Origin: Acanthornis magna
Lineage: Eukaryota; Chordata; Aves; Passeriformes; Acanthizidae
Reading direction: 5' to 3'
Assembly (NCBI GenBank): GCA_036785705.1
Contig: JAWUZG010000071.1
Span: forward strand, 1,244,501-1,308,500
Length of the DNA stretch: 64,000 nucleotides
A program made the translations under genes and the position numbers. The notes beneath the pieces are model-generated. The model was not told where the DNA came from. It did not search any database and worked only from the letters and a program-made list of their open reading frames with translations. Shown here one piece after another: positions 1-12,480 of the stretch (position 1 is its first letter; each line of letters starts with the position of its first letter).

Positions 1-1679
1 CTTGGAGAAGGATGCCGATATAACGTAAATAAATGCAGTGACATGCAGTTCATTCTAGGAACTAGAATCTTATGTATCTGTGCATCCTGCTAAGTGCATC
101 CTTGTATGTTCCCCAGCATCATTCTGCAAGTGCTCCAATCAGGAGATTCAGGTATCTACATTTGTACACTTTTTCCTGTCAGTTTTCTGCAGCTAAGAAT
201 GATGATGTATTTAGAGATTATGCTCAGGGATACCTGCAGCTTCATGTTTTTCTTGAGGACATGTACTTCGCAAAAGGCTTCACTATTTCTGTCCCATTTC
301 CTGCACCAATGTTTAAAAAACCCATGTATTTCAACATCCCTATAGAGTTACAGATTTAAATCCTTACTCAAGAAGCTAAAAAGATTGCTCAGGCAAAGTG
401 CTTGTTACCATCTTGCCTTCTATACTCGGGGAACAACAGGTCCTGCCCAAAGGAATTGCGAAGGAGGGAATAAGCAGAGCCCATACTCCAAAATCCATTT
501 AAAGCGAACTATATTTTTTTTTCCCCATAGTTATCTAAGAGTATCCCTGTTTTAAGTACTAATGGTCAGCTAGGCTTTATCTTTGGAAATTCATGGAGTT
601 TTATTTTACTTGCCCTAGAGTTAGATTGTGTGTAGAAGGTATTAAGAATTCCTTTTTCAATATCAGGTCTGAAAGAAACCTCACATTACCTAAAATCAAA
701 ACAAAAATGGCATAAATTTGGCAGGAACAGATTTATTTGAATATTCAAATGACTTTTTGAAGAATTCATCCATTTTAAAATCAGTTGCACAAATACACCA
801 CCAATAGAAATTACATACTCTATGGAAATAAAAACTACATAGAGTGAATAAGGGCATTACACGAGAAAAATTCTAAAATCACTCTCTGAATCACTGTTTT
901 ACTTAGTCAAAGCATTTTTAAGAGCCAAGATGAAGGATCTAGATTCATTTAATAAACTGTGGCCAGGGTGTCTTTTATCAGTAGAAGTTTTTCTAGCTTT
1001 CATTAGTTCTGAAAGATTTAATGCTTAATAGCTTGAATAACTATAATTTACACTAGCAGATATTCAGGTTCCTAAGTCTTTTCATACATGAGTATTTTAT
1101 CTTTTAGCATCCTTCATCTTATTTTCCATTACATTCTCTTATACTCTGTATTTTACTTAGTGGTTTAGTGACTAGTAAGGAAAACGGAGAAGTAAGATAT
1201 ATGAGTGGAGTCCTGAAATCTCCCTCTTTCTCATTTTGAACATCGCTATTAAATTCAGAAATCATTCAACAGACATTAGCTAATCACCATTACTCTGAAG
1301 GATTACATTCTATAACAAGAGATGCACCAACTTGTATTAAGAAACATTTGACTTCAAACTACATGCTAAAATCAACAGGAATATACTATCTTAAATACTT
1401 GAGCAAAACTCAGTAAAAGATACAGTAGGCAAACATTGTAGTCAGCTCAGCAGTGATTACCAACTCATGCTCCAAATTCACTATAAAATGAAAATCAATA
1501 TTTCCACAAGTTCCTGCAACATAAAAGATAACCTTCATTGATTTTTCTAGACTTAGGCCTCACTGATAAAATCTAATATAAATTTTCAACCACGAGGATT
1601 TGGATCAGAGCAGGGGTGATAAGTCCTGCACATCTCTTAAGAGGTGGAGAATTTTTTTTTTTAAAGTGCACGTTCATAC

Positions 1680-2340
1680 TATTTATAATTTGCCCTGTGC
1701 AAGTGAAAGCCTTTTCCACCAGCGCTATCAGGGATCTCTTCTAATTTTTATTACTGTGAGGCTAAAGCCTGTTCCAGATAATTTGGAAATTTCAGGGGAA
1801 TTGTGATAGGGCTGATGGTGCAGCCCTGGCTGACTTGAGAAAAGAGCTAACCCGTAATAGCCTCCATGGCCGTGCTGATTAAATGTTGCCATAGATGAAA
1901 GGCCTGCCATCGCCGCAATAAATTAACCAATCACACAAATCCCAAGTCAGTGCTAATCCTTCCTTGATACTCTGATCCTCTGATCAGCTCAAGGAGGTAA
2001 AGAAACTGGCTTGTGACGCTTGGTGCTCTAACCCCTGGATTTCATGTACACAACGAGCTAATGATATCTTGCTGACCAGTTCAATGGGATGAACTTCTCT
2101 CACAACCCTTAGGGAACACTGTGGCCTTCTTTAAAAAAAACGACAAGCACATGGCAGGGTTTGTGTTTCATTGCGACACTGCGGGAAAACTAACCAGCAC
2201 TTGTTAACTGTTAACCACAATAAGCATCAAAGTGACGTCTGCTATGAAGCCCAGGGTACTTTACAAGTGCCAGTGATGGATTAAACAGGAACCAAGACAC
2301 TAAACCAAGAACAACTGTTCAAGTAATTGTGATTAAGCTA
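1680..2340. promoter_or_regulatory. Candidate conserved non-coding element
   Basis: This block keeps about a dozen CpGs within an AT-rich intron and is dense in factor-like sites. These include CGCCGCAATAAATTAACCAA with a CCAAT at 1927, GTTAACTGTTAAC (2203-2215, close to the HNF1 palindrome), and TGACGTC (2233, CRE-like). No repeat family is recognisable. It has the look of a vertebrate conserved element, but that needs an alignment. Open frames here are short and unconvincing. Confidence 0.35.
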
Positions 2341-2344
2341 CCCC

Positions 2345-5300
2345 CCTCTCGATAGGGAAGTCTGGTACCTTTCTTATTAGCCCAGTTTTTATCCTGTTCT
2401 TAAAATCTGGGGAGGGGGACTAGGAGGGAGAACATGTATCCACATATCTGAGAGTGTACACGACAGGAAGAGAGAGTCCCTTTACCTCTTACACACTCTC
2501 TCAATTGTACTGCCACAGCATGATTATAATCAGATTTAGACATAGACTCATTTAATCAATTAACAGAAGGCCTGAACACATGCAGCATTTTCTCATTAAT
2601 TATGTGAATGCTGTCTTTCCAATACACTTTGTGAAATTGAGTCTGTGCAGCCTGTGTTAGTATACTTCATAATTGGGGAAACTCTTTTTTTTGTGGTAAT
2701 TGGCTGCTAAAAGTAAGAAAGCTCTGGGGTTTGCCTCTAGGGCTTCCGCACATAAAGAGTTTTGAAAGTACTTCATTATCTCTCCTGGTCAGTTCTGTGA
2801 AATTAAAACTGTTTTTCCCTTCTTCTTTGAGGAAGTGGTTTGAAAGCAGGATTCCCAGAAAATGTCTGTGCATATGTGCGGTGTGTGTATGGGCATGTGC
2901 GGCTGTGCTCATGCTAACACACACATACATGTAAAATCACATATCTCTGACTTGTCCTAGAAACTGCTATCACTGAAGTCAACACAAACATAAAGCACAT
3001 GGGATTTGACCACTATTATTTACTGAGGCATGATAGGTATCCAGTTACAAGTAGGTTTCCTAATTTCTTCAACAATGATTCATTTTTCCAAACTTACACA
3101 ATGAAGATCAATCATACTTCAGGGATTTGCTAAGATAAGTTCATAAGTTTTGGGATGGTGTCCAATTGGTCAGGCTAGATATAATCTATAGAATCTGTAC
3201 GCTATTTGGAAGGGCCATAGCTAACTAAGTCACTGTGCTTTATTGCCTGTCTTTGGCTATTTCATACATCTTTTTGTATACATGTATACATGCACACACA
3301 CATGGGCTCTGCTGCTGCTACCACATCCCTCCCCGTGGCCTTCCCAGCTAACCTCTTCACACTGCTGGGCTCACAAGAGTTAGTCCTGGAGCAAACCTCA
3401 TGGGAATTAATTAGTAAGAATAAGACAAGAAGACAGCACTCTCTGCAAGCCATTGTGGGCCAGCATTTCCCAGTAACATAGCTATCTTTGGCAAAAACTG
3501 TTTTCCAAGAACAGCAGATGTTAGTGCAGTCCTGAAAGGTACTTAAAGTACATTTTATTCAATAGAACCACAGGGGTTGGAAGAAATTAAATGGGGCTCT
3601 TCTGTCAAATTTAATCCTTCTGATTTTACCTCTGATGCTTCATATTGGCTAATGTGTATCTATTTTAATGCCGCACTTATCCAAGTTAACTATATTGCAC
3701 AGTTAATATTTTAACTTTTACTGGCTATCAGAGCAATACAAAAGATCATACTTTATGGTAAATCATTAAAATAATATGCTTTAAAAATAATACCTTGTGG
3801 AAGTGGTTTTAACATATGCAGAAATTCTCAGACTTGATAGCCCATGGTAAAGTTTAAAGTAAAATAATTTAATGAAGAAAAAAGCAAAGACTAGTTATTT
3901 ATGAGCATTTATACTTTAAGAGGATGGAAGTCATCAGAAAGACCTATGCATGCTTTCAGTTTAAATCCCTTCCTTCATAATGTAAATGTTTTATATTCCC
4001 ACAATAGCATTACGTTAAGAAAAAACCCATTCCATCTTTGTTAAGTGAGGGACTTCTCTAAGGACAAATGTAACCTCTGACAACTGATGCAATGGCCTTG
4101 GACATATTTGATCCTCACTCTCTCCATACCCCTGGACTTCATAAACAACTCTAAACATAACCTTTTAGCAAAGCAAAGTTGCACCATGTTTTCACACAAA
4201 GATCTCAATTTCTACCAATACAAGTGAAAAAGGGAAAATATACACATTCATGGGTGATTGCTCTTATGAAGCTTCAGGCCCACAGATTGGGTCTACGCTC
4301 TGAAAACTTCACTCACAAGCTAACAAAAACTCTATCTCCTGCTTTTCTGCAAATACCATGGATAGACTAGATTACAATATCTTTAAAGAAGCTAAAATAG
4401 CATTCAGAAGGGACGTTTATAGTGCTATATTCATCTTTTCTCACAGAATCATAAAACTCATAGTACAACAGGCACAGAATCCACTGCAATCAAATCACTA
4501 AAGAAGGCAGTAGGAAAGAGAGCATGCTCAATTCTACTGGGAACAGAGAAGGTGGACTTCATCCAATGATTGATTCTTTTATATTTCTGCTGGAATATTT
4601 CTGTTACTAGTACAAAAAAAACCCCAAAAAACCAAAACCATCTTTGTATTTTAAATAATCTTTAATATATGCCATTGTATACTCTTATGATGGAAACTGA
4701 AAAAATTAGAAGACACATAAATTGTCCGAATGTATATGTGAGTATATAAAAATAGTCGTTCTCCTAAGGTGACAGTTTCACTTGACTGCATCGTCTCTTT
4801 TGTCTGAATAATGGTCCCAAGCAAGTGGATGAATTAGTCACAAGGAAAACCACCTTCATTTCCATTTCCTCCATTTCCATTCTGTCCTTGTTTTGATAAC
4901 TCTTCACTCACTGGGTGCACAGTGTTTCAAATTGTGGTTTCAAATGTGCTAATGTAAATTCCAAATCGCTGGCATCTGCAGAGAGGGACAGGAAGTTCAT
5001 CCCCAGTATCGGGGCTGTTTCAAGTGCAGTATCACGGTGTTATTTTAAGGTCAGCACTATGCTGAGAGACTTTACAAAGAAAGTGGGTTACTTAGGTAAC
5101 TGCGTAATGCACCTAAACATGGCCAGCTCCCTCGGCAGAATTACCACTGAATAACAAGGGTAGGAATGAAAAAAAATGCATGCAAGAAGAATGGATTTAA
5201 AAGAAATAACTCACACATTTTCATCTGCAGGATGTAGGATCTTCTTACAGAATTCTTTGTCAAAGAACAACGTAATGAAATTTTAAAGTTTTTACTACAA

Positions 5301-6650
5301 TAACCTTGGATCTCCCAGGGAATATTCAGTGAAATATGGGAGAGGTTTTAATACCTGGAAGCACAGCTGCACTATAGTGAGGTCAATTTAGGAGCACTAT
5401 TGAGACTCTAGGCCATAATGACTCCATATGGAGCCGGACAGTAGCTACGGTAATAAACTTTCACAGTGTGATTTCTTTGCTCGGTGCAATACTCACATAA
5501 TTCAGCAGTTACTCATCTTTCATTCAATGGAGAGGGCTTTTTTTTCCCCTTTATTTAAGAGCCACCATGTGTTCATTCTTTCCTCCTCATCACAGAAGGT
5601 TTACATATCCAAAGAAAACATTAACTGAATTCCCAATTAAAAAACCCAGAATTTTATGACTGTCTGAATGCTGAAGAAAAGGGAAATTCCTCAGTCCTTG
5701 ACCCCTACACAAAGATGTTTCCGTTTGTCCTAGACACTGGTGTTAAATAGATATTGGCCTTAGCTTCCGGAGTAATAAGACACTAAATGCATTTGAGGAC
5801 ACAGAAATAAGAAATTGGGGACAGCTGCGGACAGCAGATTTGGGACACTGGTATCATGTATGTAACAAATCTTTATTAATAAGTACATTAAATCCCATAC
5901 TTTTCATTTATAACCACTGCATAATTTCCTGTTAACACTTCATGTAAATTCCAGATAAGGTAATAATTTTTTTTCAGAATTCTATTTCTGTTTCATTATA
6001 TGTTCTACACTCTGCCCCACAGGTCAGTCGCATGATTGAAGTTTTATGCCTCATTAAAATTCCCCTAGTTAAAACATGGAGACAGAATTTTGGTAATTCC
6101 TTTCTCCACAACTACAATTAACCATTCCGCTGGATTCCTGTATTACTGCAATCCAAGTTTAAAAATTACTGTATGGTGAGATGGTCAAGGGGTCTAAATG
6201 TCCTAAACATAAGGCTCTTATCTTTCTTTGCTCCAATGGCTGAAAAACCCTGCACCACCACCTCCCAGTTCAGTATTTCTAGCTAGCAGCTGCTATCAGA
6301 AACCTAAATAACAAAAATATGCAAACTTGCACACTAATTCCCTTTGGAGATAGATCTTGGCTGCAGCCCTGTCATAAATCAGAGAATTTCGATATGAAAT
6401 GAGGCAAGCAGCTCTAATCATTTCTGCATTTCAAATTGGATCACTGGCTCAATCACTGGGCTTTTTTAAACTGCTTGCCTAAGAGCAAATGTGAGGCGGG
6501 AGATAATTCTGAAGAAATCTCTTCTTTTGTGGCCGTAGAACTCTTTTAACTGTTTCAAGACTGAAGGCCACATTTCAGTGATAATAACATATATCTGCTG
6601 CGAGAGATATGGATCCTTAAAGACATCTTCCCTCTCTTTCAACTCATAGA
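2345..6650. other. Unremarkable AT-rich intron
   Basis: I see no gene or repeat family here. A single AGATAAGTTCAT lies at 3133-3144 (the GATAAG-N-TCA motif). Short CA-type runs occur near 2886-2930 and 3290. Confidence 0.6.
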
Positions 6651-6660
6651 ATTCCATCAA

Positions 6661-6712
6661 TATCTGCATATATTATATATATTAATATATGTGCATGTGC
6701 ATATGGGTGTTG
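6661..6712. repeat. AT-rich low-complexity stretch
   Basis: TATATTATATATATTAATAT followed by GTGCATGTGCATATGGGTGT is mixed TA and TGCA dinucleotide-type low complexity. It contributes to short spurious open frames on both strands. Confidence 0.75.
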
Positions 6713-7718
6713 TGTGCATAAAAAGAGAGGGAGAGAAAAGAAGAGAGAAACATCTGACATGTAGCCTCAGTATATTTCCCTTTAGAATTTTCTCTTCTGA
6801 CTTACTCGGTGTGGGTTTGAATTGCTGCAATGACTGCATAGTTAACTTTGTACACATATACCCAGGCACTTCGGAAATTTATTTAACGATGAAAGCAAAA
6901 CTGAAAAGTAACCCTCACCTGCCCAGGTTCCAGCTCAGAAATAAATCAAAATATAAAATCAAGGTAAACAGAGATCTTTGATATTTGTGTATGACCTCCA
7001 AAGGCCTCCTCCTTACCCATCAAAGTCTTGAAATTCTCCTTTATTACACTATTGATTTTCTATTTTCATGCCTTATCTAAACTCTGAAAACAATATATCA
7101 CAAAAATTACCCTTACAGTCAATTACTGTGCAAACAGCATCCTCTTGACTCTCTATTTTTATGCCCAGAGTATCCGCTCTTTTTCGCCCAAACAGTACTA
7201 CTGGCTTGTTACAGTTTCAGTGTCCTCACCGTAGTGCTTTGAAATTGAATTTAACTCTATTATCAGCAGGTTTTTGTAATCTCATGTAAGCCTAATAGTG
7301 ATCAGATGGAATTTTACAGCTAAGCTCCCTGTATTTTGAGGACTAATTTAAAATATTTATATTTTTCTTTTTTGTTTTAGACAGTTAAAAAAATCATCTT
7401 ACCAGGTTTTATTGTCTCCTATTTTTACCTTCTAGCACCTCATATTCTGTTTTCTCTCTGGAAGCTGGACACATAATTTTTGATACTTAATTTAATAAAT
7501 TAAGTTAATGAAATTTAGTAAACCACTTCATTTAACACTGATCCAGATTTTTCATGATTTTGGTATCACTGCACAGTGCTAGTGGTGCAGCCATAAAACA
7601 AGTAACACTGTTTTGGATTATCTCATCTAACTATGAAAATACACTGGCAGGTAAGAGCATCCCCACACTATACTTTGCCACCCAAGCTTGATTCCATCAA
7701 GGTTTAAAAATATGCATG

Positions 7719-7740
7719 TTTATATATATATATAAATATT

Positions 7741-7772
<32 letters not shown>

Positions 7773-7781
7773 TGTATGTAT
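7719..7781. repeat. (TA)n then (TATG)n microsatellite
   Basis: A short TA run is followed by nearly ten perfect TATG units at 7743-7781 and then a T run. It is likely length-polymorphic. The YIHTYIHTY-type open frame on the minus strand is an artefact of this repeat. Confidence 0.97.
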
Positions 7782-10700
7782 TTTTTTCAGACACCTTAAC
7801 AGGGGCAAGGGCTGTATTGCTGGTGCTCTCCTATTCTTCTGCCATGCACACATGAAAATAAAATCTAAAGAACTCCTGTAAGGATTGTCAGAGGAGCCCA
7901 GCTCACCAACAGACCCATAATATGTCACCCAATGACACATAATACTGAAATTATTTAATACTGAAATCTGGAGCCAGCACATCCATGGAGTTCAAATGAT
8001 GCTTCAGGATCTACCATAGTCCACTCTTGGTGACAGATTTGGCTTACTTGAGTAAGTCTCAGAATTCATTCCCCCTTTGCCTAATGAAGTTTGGAAGAAG
8101 GATAAACCCAAAAGTGATCTGAGATCTGCAGAAACCCAAGCCTCTAAGCACAGTGACACTAGCTGGGAACTACCCATCACCAGTGCTCAGAGCTGTGCAC
8201 AGCCTGCAGGACCTGCAAAATGAGACCACGAAGCAGCACACTGAAAACCAAAGCCCAGCAACACCAACAACCAGACTGATGGTAGGCTTTTACTCCTCTG
8301 TTCAAAACAATACATTCAATGTTAATACATCAAGCCTCATGGGGTCTTGCCTGTTAAGTTTGAGGATTTGAATCTCATGAATGCAGAATCTGCATTGTTC
8401 TCAGCAGAGGTCACTTTGCTGTGCATGTAGGAACACGCGGGTTGCTTCAACAGCTTACAAGTGTAACAGAATTGTCAAACTCATTTCGAGCTCACCTCTG
8501 TTTCTTCTGTGTCTCAGGGCATGCAATCCCAAATCCTCGTGGTTCAGTGGGGAGTTACAAGCCACACACTGATGCTGTTTCAGGAGCAGAGTGGTTGGTG
8601 TTACTTCTCTGACTCAACTATCACCAAGAAAAACTTATAATGACCTACCTTATTCCTCCCATCCCATTGATACTTTTGTGCTCGAAAGGGATGCAAACTT
8701 CTCACAGCAGCCCATATTATAGGAAAGCAGCCCTATACCAGGTCTGAAATTAGTCTCCAAAGTACAACATGCATCATGATTTAAGTGATTAAGGAGGTGC
8801 CAGCAAAAGTTCGATTGAGCAATCATTAGTCTTTTAATGTATGTTATCATACCTTCCCCTCACTCCGCCTTGATTTAAAAAGGCCTCATGATTAATGCCA
8901 CCTTTCTTCTAAAAATGTGCAAACAAACAGTTCACCATAAAGTTTTGATTTTAGGTTAATCTTCCGATAGTATCTATTTCTTCCCTTACATTTAAAATCA
9001 CAGTGCACTGAAAAAAAATAAATCAAATCTAGACCATATTAAAATGTTCAAATGTGACCTCAGGCTGCTTCTAGAGAGCACTAAATGAAAGTAAATTGTA
9101 ACAATTTTTAAAAAATCATCTGTTTTCATACAGATGTTTCTCATAACCACTGGCTGTGGCATGGCTATAGACAGGTGTGCAGAGCTGCAGTATGCCACCA
9201 AGTTACACATTTTTTCTCTAGGGATAAACAATATTTTTTGCTGGTTATCTTGCTGCTGATGTTGTTATTTTCCTTGTCAGCACAGCAGAGCGAAATAGCT
9301 TCTTTGAGCTGAGGTGCATAGCATCTTCTCAATTATTATAATTCAGTGCAATGTTACTAAAATCCTAATAGTTACAATATAATGAAGCACTTCAGGCTTC
9401 ACAATCCTAAAAAGTATTAACCCAGTAACATGATAATGGAGGAGTTCAGGTGAAAAACAGATCTTCACGGTATGTCACAGAAATGACCTCCTCTACACAC
9501 AGCCCTTTTGACACTTGTAGGAATCGGGTTTTCCTCAGGCACGGGACCCCAAAGCATTTTGAAGGAAATTTCTCTCTTGGTGGAAAATTCAGCCTTTTAA
9601 TATCTCCCTTCTTTTCTCCTCCCTGACTTCACCTTTCTAATTTACATATTCAGAGTAGAGAAAAAAGTTACAAAGGATACAAGGACTGGATATGAAAAAA
9701 TAATAGCCGTATATTTTGGTGATAAATGTTCTATTCTAACTGTATTCAATAGATTGATGGTATTCTGTGTATTCAAAATTTCATATGAAAATCAGTGGGA
9801 TTCCAGAAAATTCCATGTGTCTTTTGCTGCTGAGATACTGAATATGGAGGAACTGTATGGAGAACTAAATAAAATATGGACAATTTTTTAAAAAAAATCC
9901 AAAACACAAAAATTATTAAAAAGTCAGGATCTACAGAATGCAAGGATTTCACAGCAATGTTATGTCAGTACTGTCTCACTTTACAGAGTATTTTTCATCT
10001 TTGGAGTATATATTTTACTATGTCACTATTTAGATTCCCAAATACAATAGCATGTTCTACTAATTGCTGCATTAAGAGTTTTAACTTTCACAAATCCTGA
10101 ATGTTTTAAACCTTAATTACACACAACTAAAAACAAATGGAGTTGTATTTCATCATTGATGCCTTTATGAAGGTTGCAAGCATCCCACATTGCTCTGTGT
10201 TCCACCTTTCAGGGCTTCAGGCAGCATTTCCATCTCTTTACACTCACTGCTGAAGGTACAACTAAACGGATCAGCAGTTCCTCATCACAGACAGGGCAGC
10301 CGTGATCTCACTTTGCACTCCAGAGAACTTGTTGAACAATTTTTCTTAGATGATCTACATCTTACCTTTTCAGTATCTGGGGGGTTTTTGTGTTTGCTTT
10401 TTGTTGTTTGTTTGGGGCTTTTTTAATCTGAAAAGCGGCAAAACTCCTTTAAGATGAACCCCCATTTCACAATGAAATGTGTCTAAAATTCTAAACCTTC
10501 TCAAAATTGAAACATTCATTTATGAAGATGAGTATAAAATGAAGGCAAGAAGGTGTGTCAGTCTCAAGGAAACCTGAGTCATCCCAGCATTGCCTACAAA
10601 TTCCTAGATAGGCATGGATAATGAGATGGCCATCTCTACCTGAGGTCTTTCCCCCAAATTTGCCTTAAACAACATCATTTCCCAGCACACAGGTTGGTTA

Positions 10701-11699
10701 AGCTGTGGCAACAGGACATTTACTTCTCAATAAAGCCAAATGCCTAAGGAATGATCCAAACAGAAAGGAATAAAGTGTACTACTTAAAGTAAATGTATTT
10801 AAAAAAATGTATATGAAAGGTTGAAAGAATGATTCCAGCCTCTTAATTTCCGTTGAGGCTGAACAACAATAACTTTACATTTTCCCACAGCCTTATTCAG
10901 ACAGCCAAAACTGTAGCTAAAAGCTTCTGAAGTAAGGAGATTCAATTAAAACAAGCACTTTTTTTCCAGTTCAGATCAGCGGTGACATATTTCTTTTAAT
11001 GTGCTCTTTTGAATGGTGAGAAAGAGAATACTCCTTTATGTTAAAAACCATTTTTTCCTCATTCTGTTTTCCATCTCTGCTTCATTTTACACAGGAATCT
11101 TTTCTCTTTACAATTCAGTGCAACATGTGTAAACATGGATTATACCACATCAGAAACCAAGTTAGCTATCTCAAGAGAATTTGTATCTCTGCTGTGTGTA
11201 AGTAAGCAGATTAATTCCTAGATCAGGCATTACCTAATGCATTTTCAATTCAATTTCTTCTTTTCTTTCTGCACACAAGATCAGGGAAGTGGGATTATTT
11301 TATTAATTTAACTAATATTTTGCATGGTTTTCGCTGTTATCTTTCTTTCCCCTAAAATTTTTTGTTAGCTCTTAGTGAGTGATTTAGTATGAGCAAGGAT
11401 GTGTAAAGACAAGAGACTGTAGCCCTCAACACCTTACAGAGAAATAAATTACATGGGAGTGACAAACTTTTCCTCCCACTGCACTACTGGGAATAAGGAA
11501 TTCTCACATTTTTCAAACCCTGATCTACAGCGGCACAACCTGCCTGGGGTAAGCTCAGTTCCTGTAAGAAATTTAGGAGAAGATTATTTATTCATTAACA
11601 TTTATGCTGCTTTTATGGAAAATCTCAGAAGTAAATAATGAGCCAGTCTGGTTTTATTACAGCAGTGCCTGCTAGCACTGTTTGAGGTAAGGGTCTGTC
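7782..11699. other. Unremarkable AT-rich intron
   Basis: No recognisable gene, RNA or repeat family. Slightly GC-richer text at 8100-8600 has 60-70 codon plus-strand frames without splice support. Confidence 0.6.
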
Positions 11700-11810
11700 A
11701 ACATATCACAAAAGCACAGGATTTACTGGGTAAGATCAGTCCACTGGTCCATCGAGCCTGCTAGCAAGCCTCTGGTAGCACCCAAGTCTGCTGCTTAAGC
11801 AGAAGATGGC
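11700..11810 (-). repeat. Possible ancient CR1-type fragment
   Basis: The text TACTGGGTAAGATCAGTCCA followed by CTGGTCCATCGAGCCTGCTA resembles the amniote repeat reading 'tactgggtcagaccaaaggtccatctagcccagtat', which I recall from turtle and crocodile CR1 3' regions. The match is short and diverged, and the orientation assignment is by analogy only. Confidence 0.45.
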
Positions 11811-12079
11811 ACAGTAAGCCCTTAATACACCTGACTAATTGTGTGTAATGTTAAAATTGGGCAGGGGCAGAGGCAAGAGATTCCTTCTTGCTCTCTGCAA
11901 TATTCACTTAACGCACAAAGACAGAAGCCGATTACGTCTCTGTAACCAGCAAAGTAACAGGCAGTGATAAAAGTATATGGAACCTCAAGTCAGCCCCACA
12001 AATAGCCTCAGGAATGGGTGTGCTATCCTGAACAGGGAAACTCATCATACATTGTTATTTTACACAAAATTATGATTCG

Positions 12080-12110
12080 TTTTTTTTGGTTTTTTTTGTT
12101 TTTTTTTTTT
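12080..12110. repeat. Poly-T low-complexity run
   Basis: Three T runs are separated by GG and G. No retroposon body or target-site duplication is recognisable beside it. Confidence 0.95.
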
Positions 12111-12214
12111 AAAGATTTCTTTAAAATCAACTCTAAATGCTGCTTCCAAGCAATTAATTCTAAATTACCTGTTTGGGGTGGACCTGGAAATTAAGGAAGG
12201 GCAATTCCTTGAAC

Positions 12215-12480
12215 ATTAAAAAAAAAACTTGAAGATCGGTAAGAAAAAGGACAGAGAAATTAGAGAAAGGAGAAGGAAACACATCTGAAAGAGTGAACAA
12301 TGAGAAATTGGAAAGTGAGAAGAAAGGCTAAGGGGCAAGTGCCAGAAACATAAATAAGAGATAACCAGCAGGAGATGGGAGACAGGAAAGTCCAGAGCTA
12401 AGGGAATTAAGAATAAATGATGCTGAATGGAGAGACCTGTTGGGGTGTGGACACAGTAACAAGACGAAAGCAATCAGAGC
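12215..12480. repeat. Purine-rich stretch (plus strand)
   Basis: About 260 bp are strongly biased to A and G on the plus strand, hence pyrimidine-rich in the ZFPM2 transcript. The Leu/Ser/Phe-rich 85-codon minus-strand frame is a by-product of this bias. Confidence 0.75.

Noticed and set aside
3555..3605. AATAGAACCACAGGGGTTGG as a decayed CR1 end
   Set aside because: The similarity is limited to about 20 bases and could be chance.
4441..4500. CACAGAATCATAAAACTCAT as a CR1 tail
   Set aside because: Only the octamer-like start matches; the following sequence has no CR1 text.
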